DNA of 64,000 bases, taken from contig NZ_CP092192.1 of NCBI RefSeq assembly GCF_022344005.1, positions 124,001-188,000 on the forward strand, given 5' to 3'. Source of the stretch: Deinococcus sp. KNUC1210. GTDB lineage: Bacteria; Deinococcota; Deinococci; Deinococcales; Deinococcaceae. How positions within the stretch are numbered: the first letter of the stretch is position 1; each line of letters opens with the position of its first letter. This document shows, piece by piece, positions 19,392 through 30,981 of this stretch. The notes below the pieces were generated by a model. That model did no database searches, was not told the DNA's origin, and was given only the letters and a program-made list of their open reading frames with translations. Position numbers and translations under genes: made by a program.

Positions 19392-19726
19392 ATGACCGAT
19401 TCAAAGCACGATCAGGCGAACGGAACCACGACTCTGGAAGACGCGCTGGCCACGGCACAGCAGGCGATTGCCGATTTCGAGGCAGACGACGGTCTGCGCT
19501 TTCAGGCCCGCCTGCTGCCCGACGCGCTGGAAGTATGGGCCGAGGCCGGACAGGGAAGCGGGCGGCAGGCGATGGGCTACACGGCGGCGCGGGCCGATCT
19601 GGAACAGCACGGCACCGCCTGGTTTCTGCGCCGCGCCCTGCGGAGCCTGAACGACCTGTACCGCGCTTCCCACCTGCCGACCGCTGCTCAGGACCTTCCC
19701 ACCGAGCAGCTGAAGCCACCGGAAAA

Positions 19727-19739
<13 letters not shown>
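19392..19739 (+). CDS. Hypothetical protein, acidic, 115 residues
   Basis: I do not recognise a family. The protein is acidic in its first half (DQANGTTTLEDALATAQQAIADFEADDGL) and mixed helical later (ADLEQHGTAWFLRRALRSLNDLYRASH). There are no cysteines and no signal peptide. AGGAAGG lies 4 nt before the ATG, a good start. Its 3' end overlaps the convergent ROK kinase gene by 13 bases. Codon use is like that of neighbours, so it is likely expressed. Confidence 0.7.
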
Positions 19740-20665
<926 letters not shown>

Positions 20666-20776
20666 GGTGGTAGGCAGGATAGCGGCTGATACGGCTTTCG
20701 GGTCAATTCGGCAGGCGACGTTCCCGCGCAGACCGATGGAGGAGCTGCCCGCCGCCGAAGATGCTCAAATACAGGT

Positions 20777-21502
20777 ATGCCTCCTCTGCTTCAGCATTCG
20801 GACGATTCGCTGCTTCCCGGTGTCCTTCAGGCCCTGCGCGGCAGACTGGTGGTGTCCTGTCAGGCCAACCCTGGCAGCCCGCTGCGTCATCCCGCGATCA
20901 TGGCGGCGATGGCTCAGGCCGCAGAGCGGGGCGGCGCAGCGGGGATTCGGCTTCAGGGCTTCGACGACGCGGCGGCGATCCGCGCTGTCACGGCGCTGCC
21001 CCTTATCGGTCTGACGAAGACCGACCGACCTGATACTGCCATCTACATCACGCCGACTTCGGCAGAGGCCGTGCGGCTGGCCGATCTCGGCTGTGAGATC
21101 GTCGCCATCGACGCCACGCTGCGCCCGCGCCCTGAGCCGTTTGCTGAGATGGTGGCCCGTGTCCACGCGGCGGGAGCGCTCGTCATGGCCGATATCAGCA
21201 CGCTGGAGGAGGCGCGGCAGGCGATGCAGGACGGAGCCGATCTCGTCAGCACCACCCTGTCGGGCTACACGCCCTACAGCCGCCAGCAGGAAGGCCCCGA
21301 CTGGGAGCTGATGCGCGACCTGCACGCCCAGCAGCTTCCCTTTGCTGCCGAGGGCCGCCTGAGTACGCCACAGGACGCGGCACAGGCGATGGCACACGGA
21401 GCGGCCTTCGTGGTCATCGGCTCGGCCATCACCCGGCCCGACGTCGTGACGGGCTGGTATGTGAACGCCCTGAAGGAACCCAGCCGAACCGGGGAGAGCT
21501 GA
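20777..21502 (+). CDS. nanE: N-acetylmannosamine-6-phosphate 2-epimerase
   Basis: NanE-type TIM-barrel epimerase of 241 residues converting ManNAc-6-P to GlcNAc-6-P. Recognisable blocks are RLVVSCQANPGSPLR, GIRLQGFDD, LIGLTKTD, VYITPT-like AIYITPTSAEAVRLADLG, EIVAIDATLRPRP, and VSTTLSGYT with the catalytic lysine region LTKTD. C-terminal GAAFVVIGSAITRP is the phosphate-binding loop. There is no clear Shine-Dalgarno; TCAAAT lies 6 nt before the ATG, again suggesting a leaderless message. It diverges from the ROK kinase, giving two of the three sialic-acid catabolic steps; no nanA lyase is in the window. Confidence 0.93.
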   Translation: MPPLLQHSDDSLLPGVLQALRGRLVVSCQANPGSPLRHPAIMAAMAQAAERGGAAGIRLQGFDDAAAIRAVTALPLIGLTKTDRPDTAIYITPTSAEAVRLADLGCEIVAIDATLRPRPEPFAEMVARVHAAGALVMADISTLEEARQAMQDGADLVSTTLSGYTPYSRQQEGPDWELMRDLHAQQLPFAAEGRLSTPQDAAQAMAHGAAFVVIGSAITRPDVVTGWYVNALKEPSRTGES

Positions 21503-21505
21503 AGT

Positions 21506-22727
21506 TCAGGGGGCGAAGCGTTTGACCTGCACGCTGTACATTTTGCCGCTGCGTTCGCACCAGGCCACCACCGCCCGGCCTTCGGCGTCCACCGTGACTG
21601 AGGCCGAGCGTGCGTCGTCGCCAGTCTTCAGATTCAGCGGGCCACCGCCCAGCAGCGTCCAGCCGGTTCCGGTCCAGCGTTTCGCATAGACGTGCCGCCC
21701 CGCGTCGGTGCCCTCGACCCACGCCAGCAGCGGGTATCCGCGTGCGTCCAGCGCCAGATTCGGACGTTCTGCCAGCAGTCTGGGATCGATGTTCAGGCTC
21801 GCTCCCAGCGAGGTCCAGCGCTGCCCGGTCCAGCGTTTGACGAACAGGTTATCGACGCCGCCCTGATCTTCCAGCCACGCCGCCACCACGCCCGCGGGTC
21901 CGGCGGCCAGCTGCGGCGCGAAGGTGTAGGTATGAGGCCGGAAGTTCAGGGGGCCGCCCAGATACGTCCACTTCTTGGCCGCGCCGAGCTGCGCCACGAA
22001 CACGTCGCTGTGCGCCACGTCGCCTTCCAGCCAGGCGGTATAGATGGTCCCCTGTGGCCCGCGTGCCGCCGCAGGAAAGAAAGCCGCCTTCCCGATGGTG
22101 TGGTTCAGCGTCGGCGTCTGTTCCTCCCAGAACCTTCGCCTGGGGCTGCCAGTAGAACGGCTGCACCACCTGGGCAAACGCTCCGGGATAATAGATGTTC
22201 GTCCAGGTCAGGTACGGCTGATTCTGCGTGGTCACGGTAAAGGCCCGCGACTTGCCCGCATCGCTCAGATTGCGCCGCACGGCGTACAGACCGGGATCAC
22301 TCCAGCTGCTGCCGCTCCAGCGCGACATCAGGTAGCTGTCGACGTGGGCGGTTCCGGCGTCTTCGGCCCAGCCGAGCCAGGGCTGACCGTCGGGACCGTG
22401 AACAGCGCTGAGCTGCCAGGCATTGTGAACCGGGTTTTCGTTCAGCAGGCCGCCCAGCGCCGTCCAGCCGCCCCCGTTCCAGCGGACGGCATGCAGATGC
22501 CCGAACACTTCACCCCCACTCGGGCTGAGTTCAACCCACGCCAGCACCGGCTGACCGTCGGGGCCGGTGGTCAGGGCGGTCATGGTGGCGTCGGCGCGGC
22601 TGGGCGAGGGCAAGGTGGTCGTGGGGGAGGTGCCGCCGCCCGCCAGTGCGGTTCCCAGCAGGCCAAGGATCCACAGCGAATGGGCAAAGGGGCGGCGGAC
22701 TCGACTGACGGGGATGGATCTGAGCAT
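21506..22727 (-). pseudogene. Secreted WxxLGG repeat protein, probable beta-propeller, single frameshift
   Basis: Reconstructed protein of 406 residues. An N-terminal signal peptide (HSLWILGLLGTALAGG) precedes repeats of about 50-60 residues built on GPDGQPVLAWVE and RWNGGGWTALGG. They recur as RWSGSSWSDPG, KKWTYLGGPLN, RWTGQRWTSLGASLN and RWTGTGWTLLGGGPLN, a periodicity typical of six- or seven-bladed propellers. The frame breaks at 22133-22134, where one base too many (AAGG instead of AAG) turns QAKFWEEQTPTLN into another frame. I do not see sialidase Asp boxes, so I do not call an enzyme. The stop lies 3 bases from the nanE stop, convergently. Confidence 0.72.
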
Positions 22728-23003
22728 GAAACCTCCGGAGGAAAAGTAAGGTGTGGTTCAGCCGAACAGGGAGCGGGAACAGATGAGCTGGGTGTGTGCT
22801 CAGTATCCAGGGTGCAGGCGCTTCCGGCAACGTCGCCGGGCGATTCTGCTTACTTCTCTGTGGTCTGGAGCGGCGGCACTCATGGCTGTTTCTCAACTCC
22901 TTACGCCTCATAAAGGCAGCCCAGCGTCCTGGGCGGTATCCTGGCCGCATGTCGGCCCACTTCTTCTTCCCGTTTTCTCAGATGGTGCTGTCAGGGACGC
23001 CGG

Positions 23004-25919
23004 TTGAGTACTGAAGAGGACTCAGTCTCCGGTCTCACAGACGATACAAATCGCTTTCACGGTGCCTCGTCACGGACAGTGGGTGCTGAAACGATGGACC
23101 TTTCCGCTGAAATTCCCTCTCTGGGTGAGCGTCTTCAGGATGTAACCGAGAGTCTGGCTGCCGCCACCACCGAGCAGGACGTGTTCGATGTGGTGCTGCA
23201 ACAGGCCCTCGACGCCCTGAATGCGCTGGCTGGCGCGGTGCTGCTCGTGTCTGCGGGCGGGACGCGGCTGGAACTCGCGGCGATGCGGGGGTATCTGCCG
23301 GATGCCAAGACGGTATGGCAGGAAGGCCCGCTGACGGCAGACGTACCCGCCGGAGACGCCCTGTTGCGCCGTCAGGTGCTGTACTTCGAGCATATGGGCG
23401 CACTTCAGGAGGCCTATCCCGATCTGGAAGAGCGTACCGGGGGCGTGGCAGCTGTGGCCTCTGCCGTGCTGCCGATGTTTCAGGGAACGGAGCAGCTCGG
23501 CTGTATCGTGCTGGACTTCCGCGAACCCCATACCTTCTCGCCCGAAGAGCAGCGGTTTCTGCGAACGCTCAGCGCACAGTGCGGTATTGCGCTGGGCCGT
23601 GCTCACCTGACCCGCGACCTGGAACAGCGGGTGATGCAGCGCACCGCACAGCTCGAAGTCGAGATGCGTGCTCAGGCCGCGTTCGTGGCGTTTACCGAAA
23701 CGGTGGGCACCGAGACGGGCGTGATGGCGATTGCTCAGGAGGCGGTCCGGGTCCTGCGGATTCGCTTTCCGGGTTCGAGTGTCATGTATTTCGAGCGCGG
23801 CGAGGTCGGTACCGCCAGAGGCGGCAGGGAAGACAGCGACCTCTGGAAGGCGCGGCTGTGGAGCGACGACGTGCAGGGCGAGCTCGCGGCCCGCATTCAG
23901 GCCGGGCTCTCTGCCGACCTTCCGCTGATCCGGGCGCTGCTGAAGACCAGGGAAGCTGTGTTCACCGATGACTGGGACGCCGAGCGCGAGCAGATCGAGC
24001 ACACGCAGATCTTCGGGACCGTAGGAACCTATCCGCTGATGCTCGGCGGCGAGATGAACGGCCTTCTGTCGGTCGGGCGCAGAGACGCACCCTCCTGGAG
24101 CGAGCGTGATAGAGCGCTGTTGCGGGCGGTCGGAAGAAGCCTGACGCTGGCGCTGGAGCGGGCCGAGCAGACCCAGCACCTCCGGCGGCAGAACGCCGAA
24201 CTCGACGCCCGCAGCCGGGCACTGGACGCCTTTGCCGAGCTGACACGCGGGCTGGCGGTGCAGAGTGGACCGTTTGCCTTCGTGCAGCGGGCGCAGGAAG
24301 TCGTCGTGTCGCTGCTTCCGGCGGGCTACTCGGTGTATTACGAACCTTCCGGCGAGCAGTGGCGAAACCGGATGCAGGTGGGCGCAGTCGGCAGTCAGGC
24401 GCTCCAGTCGTTTATAGACGCGGGGCCGTTGCAGGGGCAGACACCCTCCATCGACCTCCCCTGGAGCACCCGGCAGGCACTGTATCAGGACATGTACGTC
24501 AGGGGCACCGACACTCCCAGCGAGATGGTGCAGCACATTCACGCGGTCGCCTCGCTGCCGGTGCTGGTGCACGGCGAGCTGGTCGGTGTCTTCGTCGCGG
24601 TGGTCTTCGAGCAGCGTGCCTGGACGCCGACCGACCGGGTGGTGCTCGAAACGGTCGTCCGCAGCCTCGGACTGGCCCTCGAACGCGCCGAAACTGTCCG
24701 CCAGCTCGACGAGGAGCGTGCCGCACTCGCGGCCTTCACCGCCTTTGCCGAAGTGGTCGGCTCTCAGACCGACGTGTTGACGCTGGTTCGTCAGGCCGCC
24801 GACCTGATGCGCGGCTCTCGCCCGGTGGACGTGATGTACTTCGTGCGTGAGGGCGACGTCTTCCGGATGCAGGTCTGGACGGACGAGGTTCCCAGGACGC
24901 TGCTGGAACGCTCGGGCCTTACGCTGACGGCGCAGACCTTCGCGCAGGCAGACCGCGAGCACGACGTGGTGTTTCTGGACAACTGGGATGCCCGGAGCCA
25001 GGGTCTGCCGGAATCGGCTCTGTACAGCGCCGTCGCGTTTCAGCCGTTTTTCCGGGGCGACACCATGACGAGCATCCTGATCATGGGATCGCGCAGTGCG
25101 GCTCAGTGGCACGAGCGCGACAAGGGAATCTTCCGTGCGCTGGGCCGCAGCCTGAATCTGGCGCTGGAGCGGGCCGAGCAGTCGCAACAGCTCATCGCCC
25201 AGCGGGACGCCCTCGACGCCCGCACTCAGGCGCTGACCGAGGCCAACGAGGAACTCGAAGCCTTCGCCTATTCGGTGTCGCACGACCTGCGTACTCCGGT
25301 GCGGCACATCAACGGGTTCAACCATCTGCTGCGCCGGACGCTGGGCGACAAGCTCGACGACAAGGCGGCCCGATATCTCGACATCGTTGAAGATGCCACC
25401 GCCCGCATGAACACGCTGATCGACGCCATGCTCAACCTCTCGCGCACCTCGCGTCAGCCGCTCAGGCTCGGGCTGGTGGATATGGGCGCGCTGCTGGAGA
25501 GTGTGCAGGCCGAGCTGATGGTAGGCGAACTCGACCGGCGGGTGGAGTGGCGCTTCAGTATGCTGCCGATGGTATCTGCCGATTTCGATCTGCTGCGGCA
25601 GGTGATGGTGAATCTGCTGTCCAACGCCCTGAAATACACCCGCACCCGCCAGCCTGCCGTGATCGAGGTCTGGGCCGACGAGCGCGAGACCGAGTGGGAA
25701 TTCTTCGTGCGAGACAACGGTGTGGGCTTCGACACCCGCTACAAGGACAAGCTGTTCGGGGTGTTTCAGCGCCTGCACCGTCAGGACGAGTTCGAGGGAA
25801 CCGGAGTGGGCCTCGCCAACGTGCGCCGAATCGTGGCGCGGCACGGCGGTCAGGTGTCGGCTCAGGGCGCACTGAACGAGGGCGCGACGTTCTCGTTTAC
25901 CCTCTCGAAAGGGGATTAG
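23004..25919 (+). CDS. Multi-GAF sensor histidine kinase (intact)
   Basis: Cytosolic-looking kinase of up to 971 residues. Four GAF-like modules lie at about 50-200, 225-395, 400-565 and 570-745, joined by helices such as LRRQNAELDARSRALDAF. HisKA has YSVSHDLRTPVRHING (His near 759) and the HATPase has VNLLSNALKY, DNGVGFD and GTGVGLANV. The modules are close to those of the kinase at 13402-16848. The longest start is TTG with CAGGGA upstream; an ATG at 23094 (MDLSAEIPS) is the alternative and loses nothing conserved. No response regulator is adjacent; the convergent MocR gene begins 9 bp past its stop. Confidence 0.9.
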   Translation: MSTEEDSVSGLTDDTNRFHGASSRTVGAETMDLSAEIPSLGERLQDVTESLAAATTEQDVFDVVLQQALDALNALAGAVLLVSAGGTRLELAAMRGYLPDAKTVWQEGPLTADVPAGDALLRRQVLYFEHMGALQEAYPDLEERTGGVAAVASAVLPMFQGTEQLGCIVLDFREPHTFSPEEQRFLRTLSAQCGIALGRAHLTRDLEQRVMQRTAQLEVEMRAQAAFVAFTETVGTETGVMAIAQEAVRVLRIRFPGSSVMYFERGEVGTARGGREDSDLWKARLWSDDVQGELAARIQAGLSADLPLIRALLKTREAVFTDDWDAEREQIEHTQIFGTVGTYPLMLGGEMNGLLSVGRRDAPSWSERDRALLRAVGRSLTLALERAEQTQHLRRQNAELDARSRALDAFAELTRGLAVQSGPFAFVQRAQEVVVSLLPAGYSVYYEPSGEQWRNRMQVGAVGSQALQSFIDAGPLQGQTPSIDLPWSTRQALYQDMYVRGTDTPSEMVQHIHAVASLPVLVHGELVGVFVAVVFEQRAWTPTDRVVLETVVRSLGLALERAETVRQLDEERAALAAFTAFAEVVGSQTDVLTLVRQAADLMRGSRPVDVMYFVREGDVFRMQVWTDEVPRTLLERSGLTLTAQTFAQADREHDVVFLDNWDARSQGLPESALYSAVAFQPFFRGDTMTSILIMGSRSAAQWHERDKGIFRALGRSLNLALERAEQSQQLIAQRDALDARTQALTEANEELEAFAYSVSHDLRTPVRHINGFNHLLRRTLGDKLDDKAARYLDIVEDATARMNTLIDAMLNLSRTSRQPLRLGLVDMGALLESVQAELMVGELDRRVEWRFSMLPMVSADFDLLRQVMVNLLSNALKYTRTRQPAVIEVWADERETEWEFFVRDNGVGFDTRYKDKLFGVFQRLHRQDEFEGTGVGLANVRRIVARHGGQVSAQGALNEGATFSFTLSKGD

Positions 25920-25928
25920 GCAGGGCGG

Positions 25929-27341
25929 TTAGGCCAGCCGTTCCCCCGCGCCGCGCTCACGGAAACTGTGCCACGCCACGGCCAGTCGCTCGACCGCCTC
26001 CGGCAGATATTCTGGCGGCACGCTGAACGGCAGGCGCAGATAGGAATCCGGCAGGTCGGTCACGCCCATCGAGGCTCCTGGGAACAGCCGCACACCCTGT
26101 CGGCGGGCGGCGTGAGTAAAGCCGCTGGCATTGCGGGTCGGCAGTTCGGCCCACAGAAACTGTCCGCCGCCGGGTACCTCGAACCTCCATTCCGGCAGCT
26201 GCTCGCGCAGCAACTTTACCAGCAGGTCGCGGGCCGGAAGCACGGTTGAGCGCCGCTCGGCCCGCAGCATCGGCAGGTCCTGCAACAGGTTCAGCGCGAT
26301 CATCTGGCTGGGCATCGACGAGCCGAAATCGCACAGGGTCTTGGACTGGATGAGCGGCGCGGCCAGTGTGGTGGGCACCCGCATCCAGCCGACCCGCAGG
26401 CCCGCCCAGAACAGCTTGCTCAGCGAGCCGACACTGATGATCGGTGCACACGGGGCGAACTGGGCCAGACTCGGCGGAAGCTTCGTGGCGCTGAGGCCCA
26501 GATCGATCAGCGTTTCATCCTCGATGGTCGGAAGCTGCGCCCGTTCGATCAGCCCCGCCAGACGTTCGCGGCTGCCGGTGGGCAACACCGTACCGGTGGG
26601 ATTCTGGAAGGTCGGCGTCAGGAAGGCCAGTCTTGGCCCCGCCGCGAGTTGCTGCTCGAAGTCGGCGGGCCTGACGCCCTGAGCCGTGACCGGAATCCCC
26701 AGCAGACGGGCACCCGCCGCCCGAAAGACGTCGATGGCCCCGAAGTAGGTGGGGGTTTCCAGCAGCGCACAGTCGCCGCGCTTCAGAAAGGTGCTGGCGA
26801 TGATCGAGATGGCCTGCTGTGCCCCGGTGGTCACGATGATCTGTTCGGGTCTGGTGGGCAGCCCGCCCCGGCTGTAGAGCTGCGCCAGCATCGCCCGCAG
26901 CTCAGACAGACCCAGCGGGTGATACACCGACTCGCTGAAGGCTCCCTCGCTGGCCCGCTGGAGCCGTGTCTGCTGCACGGGCGTCAGGGTCGGGACGGCG
27001 ATGGTCAGATCGAGTTCGCCGGGTGTCTGCTGTCCGGTTCGCAGCGGGCTTCGCAGGGCCAACACTTTGGCCTGTCGGGGCGCGGTGGGCGAAACGTGCG
27101 TGCCGCTGCCCTGCCGCCGACTGACCCAGCCTTCCGACGCCAGATGTTCGTAGGCCGCCACCACCGTGCTGCGGCTGAGATTCAGCAGATCGGCCAGATG
27201 CCGCTCGGAGGGCAACTGCTCGGCACTGCCCACCTGTCCGTTTTCGATGCAGCCCTGAAGCGCCTGGGACAGCTGCACGTAGCGCGGCCCACGCCCACCG
27301 CTCCAGTGCGCGAGCAGGGCCGACCAGCGCTGAGTTTCCAT
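25929..27341 (-). CDS. MocR/PdxR-type regulator (GntR HTH fused to aminotransferase fold)
   Basis: Chimeric regulator of 470 residues. A GntR winged helix (SAEQLPSERHLADLLNLSRSTVVAAYEHLASEGWV, about 38-75) precedes a fold-type I aminotransferase domain. The latter shows TTGAQQAISIIAS, FLTPTFQNPTGTVLP and the PLP-lysine block SVGSLSKLFWAGLRVGW. MocR proteins sense amines, amino acids or vitamin B6 vitamers via PLP and usually control a divergent gene. Here that gene is the BenE-type transporter, and the 153-bp gap holds direct repeats (see 27356-27404). Autorepression is likely. The ligand is not predictable. Confidence 0.93.
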   Translation of the reverse strand: METQRWSALLAHWSGGRGPRYVQLSQALQGCIENGQVGSAEQLPSERHLADLLNLSRSTVVAAYEHLASEGWVSRRQGSGTHVSPTAPRQAKVLALRSPLRTGQQTPGELDLTIAVPTLTPVQQTRLQRASEGAFSESVYHPLGLSELRAMLAQLYSRGGLPTRPEQIIVTTGAQQAISIIASTFLKRGDCALLETPTYFGAIDVFRAAGARLLGIPVTAQGVRPADFEQQLAAGPRLAFLTPTFQNPTGTVLPTGSRERLAGLIERAQLPTIEDETLIDLGLSATKLPPSLAQFAPCAPIISVGSLSKLFWAGLRVGWMRVPTTLAAPLIQSKTLCDFGSSMPSQMIALNLLQDLPMLRAERRSTVLPARDLLVKLLREQLPEWRFEVPGGGQFLWAELPTRNASGFTHAARRQGVRLFPGASMGVTDLPDSYLRLPFSVPPEYLPEAVERLAVAWHSFRERGAGERLA

Positions 27342-27355
27342 GACCGGAGTATATC

Positions 27356-27404
27356 AGTCCAATTTCCGATGTCGCGAGATTGGATAGAAAAGACCAGTCC
27401 AATT
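27356..27404. promoter_or_regulatory. Putative MocR operator: two AGTCCAATT repeats 40 bp apart
   Basis: AGTCCAATT occurs at 27356-27364 and again at 27396-27404, exactly 40 bp start to start (about four helical turns). ATTGGA at 27379-27384 is an inverted half site between them. They lie between the divergent MocR and BenE genes. MocR regulators are known to bind spaced direct repeats, so these are good candidates. Confidence 0.55.
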
Positions 27405-27494
27405 CATCCTGAATTGCCTCTGTTGCCCAGTCCACTCAGGCTTCACACTGAGCGCATTCGGTGGGCTGTCATGGCCCCCGGAGCAGGAGGCAAC

Positions 27495-28796
27495 ATGCAG
27501 CATTCCCCGGCCCCACTTTCCCCGGTGCAGGCACCCCGTCCGTCTTTGTCGGAAGTGTTTCGCCAGTTCCGCCAGGATTCGAGCGCTTCGGCACTGCTCA
27601 GCGGTCTGATTGCTGTTCTGGTGGGCTTTGCTGGCCCCATCGTCCTGATCTATGCCGTGGCGCAGAGCGCGAAGTTGTCCAATCAGACCGTGCTGTCGTG
27701 GGTGTGGGCCGCCACCGTGCTGTGCGGCGTGGTCAGCGTGTGGCTGAGCCTGCGTTTCCGCGTGCCGCTCATGAGTACCTGGTCCACGCCGGGCATCGCG
27801 TTTCTGGCGACGGCGCTGCCCGGCATTCCGTTTCCGGAGGCCGTGGGAGCCTTTCTGATTTCCGGCCTGCTGGTGCTGCTGCTCGGCACCATCGGCCCTC
27901 TGACCCGGCTGATCGGGCGGATTCCCACCCATCTGGCAGGAGCCCTCAACGCCGCCATCCTGCTGCCGTTCGGCTTTCACGCGGTGCAGGCCTTTGGCAG
28001 CATGCCGCTGCTCGTCGGGGCGATGATCCTGGGATATTTCGTGCTGCGGAGGTATGCGCCGCGCTGGGCGGTGGCAGGCGTGCTCCTGATCGGCGTGGCA
28101 GGCAGCGCCGCCCTCGGTCTGCTGCACCCCGGCCCTATCAGCTTCGCGCTGACGCAGCCGCAGGTGGTGGTGCCGCAGTTTTCCTGGCGGGCGGTGTTGA
28201 ATCTGGCGCTCCCCCTGACGCTGCTGGCCTTCACCGGACAGTTCGTGCCGGGCTTCGCCGCGCTGAAGGTCTCGGGCTTCACGCCTCCTGCCGCTCCAAT
28301 CATCCGTGCCTGCGGCGTGGCTTCGGTCGCGGCGGCGTTCGTGGGGTGCCACACCCTCACGCTGGCAGCGCTGCTCGCCAACATCGTCAGCGGCCCGGAA
28401 GCCCACCCCGATTCCCGGCGGCGGTACTTGGCAGCCGTGTACGCGGGCGTCTTCAATATCGTGCTGGGCCTCTTCGCGGGTACGTTCCTGCACATCATCG
28501 CGGTGCTGCCCCAGCAGGCGATTCAGGCGCTGGCGGGGCTGGCACTGCTGACCGCGATCGGCTCCTCGCTTCAGGCCGCACTCGCCACCGCGCCGGGGTC
28601 GCTCGCCGCGCCCACCGTGCTGCTGGTCACGCTGTCGGGCGTGTCGCTGCTGGGTATCGGCTCGGCCTTCTGGGGCATTCTGGCGGGGCTGGCCGTCTAC
28701 GCAGCCGAGTCGAGGGCCACACGCTCGGCGGCGACCCGGCAGGTCAAGGTCAGCGTGTCCACCGAACCGCCGACCCCCGTTCAGGCGAGCGACTGA
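27495..28796 (+). CDS. BenE-type benzoate/proton symporter family transporter
   Basis: Integral membrane protein of 433 residues with about eleven or twelve hydrophobic helices across its length. Family blocks are LSGLIAVLVGFAGPIVLIYAVA, MSTWSTPGIAFLATALPG, GRIPTHLAGALNAAILLPFG, FTGQFVPGFAALKVSGF and GCHTLTLAALLANIVSG. BenE proteins import benzoate or relatives; some BenE-like proteins sit next to MocR regulators and may move other compounds. AGGAGG lies 4 nt before the ATG. It diverges from the MocR gene, which probably controls it, so substrate and MocR ligand may be related. Confidence 0.9.
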   Translation: MQHSPAPLSPVQAPRPSLSEVFRQFRQDSSASALLSGLIAVLVGFAGPIVLIYAVAQSAKLSNQTVLSWVWAATVLCGVVSVWLSLRFRVPLMSTWSTPGIAFLATALPGIPFPEAVGAFLISGLLVLLLGTIGPLTRLIGRIPTHLAGALNAAILLPFGFHAVQAFGSMPLLVGAMILGYFVLRRYAPRWAVAGVLLIGVAGSAALGLLHPGPISFALTQPQVVVPQFSWRAVLNLALPLTLLAFTGQFVPGFAALKVSGFTPPAAPIIRACGVASVAAAFVGCHTLTLAALLANIVSGPEAHPDSRRRYLAAVYAGVFNIVLGLFAGTFLHIIAVLPQQAIQALAGLALLTAIGSSLQAALATAPGSLAAPTVLLVTLSGVSLLGIGSAFWGILAGLAVYAAESRATRSAATRQVKVSVSTEPPTPVQASD

Positions 28797-28827
28797 CAGC
28801 CGCCAGAGGAGGGGCACTCAGAGAAGG

Positions 28828-28864
28828 AAAGAGGGACGAAGACTCGTGATCTTCGTCCCTCTTT
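28828..28864. terminator. Bidirectional terminator between BenE and Pit genes
   Basis: A perfect 15-bp stem AAAGAGGGACGAAGA / TCTTCGTCCCTCTTT with a 7-nt loop. The A-rich and T-rich flanks let it terminate both convergent transcripts. Confidence 0.85.
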
Positions 28865-28905
28865 CTCTGTCTCTTCGCCCTGACGGGTCTGCTGTGCCGG
28901 GCGTT

Positions 28906-29900
<995 letters not shown>

Positions 29901-29901
<1 letters not shown>

Positions 29902-30539
29902 CAGGCGTTCTTCAGCAGGATGCTCTCGACGGCGCTCGCCACGCGCTGCGCCTGATCGGTCGCCTGTTCGATCAGGCCCACGATCTCGCCCATCCTCATG
30001 GCATCGACCATGCCGCGCACCTCGGTCACGCCGTCGTACAGGTGAAGCTGAACTTCGTCGCCCAGGGCGTCGGCCTCGTCTTCCAGCGCCCTGACCTCCT
30101 GCATCAGCCGCTTCAGTTCGTCCGAGTTGCCCAGGTTTTCCAGCAGTGGCATCGCCTTCGTCAACAGTTCGGCCTGTGCCTGCACCGTGCGGGCCAGCAG
30201 CAGTGCCTGGGGCACCGGCTGTTGGATGCGGTAAAGCATCAGTTTGCGCCCTGCCTCCTCGATGTCGTCTACCAGATCGTCCAGGTGGGTGTTCAGTTCC
30301 AGGATGTCCTCGCGGTCGAAGGGCACAATGAACAACCCGGCCAGGATGTTGACCGTCTCACGGCTCAGGCGGTCGCCCTCGTGTTCCAGGTCGCGCAGGC
30401 GCTGAACCTTGCGTCCGATATCGGTGTAGTCGGCCAGCAGGTCCACCAGGGCCGCCGCCGTCGTCACGGCGTTCTGGGCCTGCTGCGTGAAGAGCTGGCT
30501 GAAACGGGGGTTTCTGGGCATAAATCTTGACAGAGCCAT
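29901..30539 (-). CDS. DUF47 (PhoU-like) Pit accessory protein
   Basis: All-helical protein of 212 residues of the DUF47/TIGR00153 family, a PhoU relative. Metal-binding type motifs are visible in LRDLEHEGDRLSRETVNIL, DREDILELNTHLDDLVDDIEEA and VRALEDEADALGDEV. It regulates or supports the low-affinity Pit transporter encoded immediately downstream. The ATG at 30539 has no strong Shine-Dalgarno; an internal ATG six codons later (MPRNPRFSQLF) is also possible. Confidence 0.92.
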
Positions 30540-30981
30540 GACCGTATTGTGACGCGTGGGTTACTCTTCATGCGAGAGCTGACGAAAAGCAGACGGTAGA
30601 TACTCCTGAGACCTGTGGAAATACCCTGCTGGCGTCGGACTCCAGAAGGTCCAGAGAGTTGGTCGAGTCTCGGTGCGAAAATAACGGCGATCACGGGCAT
30701 GAAAGCTCAGGCGGGCTGTCTCTGTCCAGAGAAAGACCGCTGAAGGGTTGCTGTCATCGTCCAGCAAACAGCCGTAAGCACATCTTGAGTACAGGTTCAG
30801 GCCGCGTTGTAGTGGCTGGAGTGAAAAACATCTCAGCCACTTTTACTTTTCTGAGAAGTTGATAGAGAAAACATTGCTCAAAAGTAACGATTTGATATTG
30901 CTCTTTTACTCCCCTGCTTCCGCAAATAAGGTTGGGGTGTTTCTCATCTGAAGAGTTCGAGTTGCTTTCAAACTATGAGAC
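30540..30981. other. Gene-poor gap with a terminator-like hairpin
   Basis: I see no convincing protein gene in these 442 bases. AGTGGCTG (30811-30818) and CAGCCACT (30834-30841) can pair and are followed by TTTTACTTTT on the plus strand, like an intrinsic terminator. The segment 30840-30930 is AT-rich and probably holds the promoter of the glycine-zipper gene (TTGCTC followed by TATTGC at about 16 nt). What would be terminated at 30841 is unknown; a short untranslated RNA between 30540 and 30811 is possible. Confidence 0.4.

Noticed and set aside
21506..22727. Sialidase for the propeller-like protein because of adjacent nanE
   Set aside because: No Asp-box (S-x-D-x-G-x-T-W) pattern or catalytic arginine triad could be placed.
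22728..23003. Small gene in the divergent region before the second GAF kinase
   Set aside because: Frames are short, without Shine-Dalgarno or protein-like composition; more likely promoter DNA.
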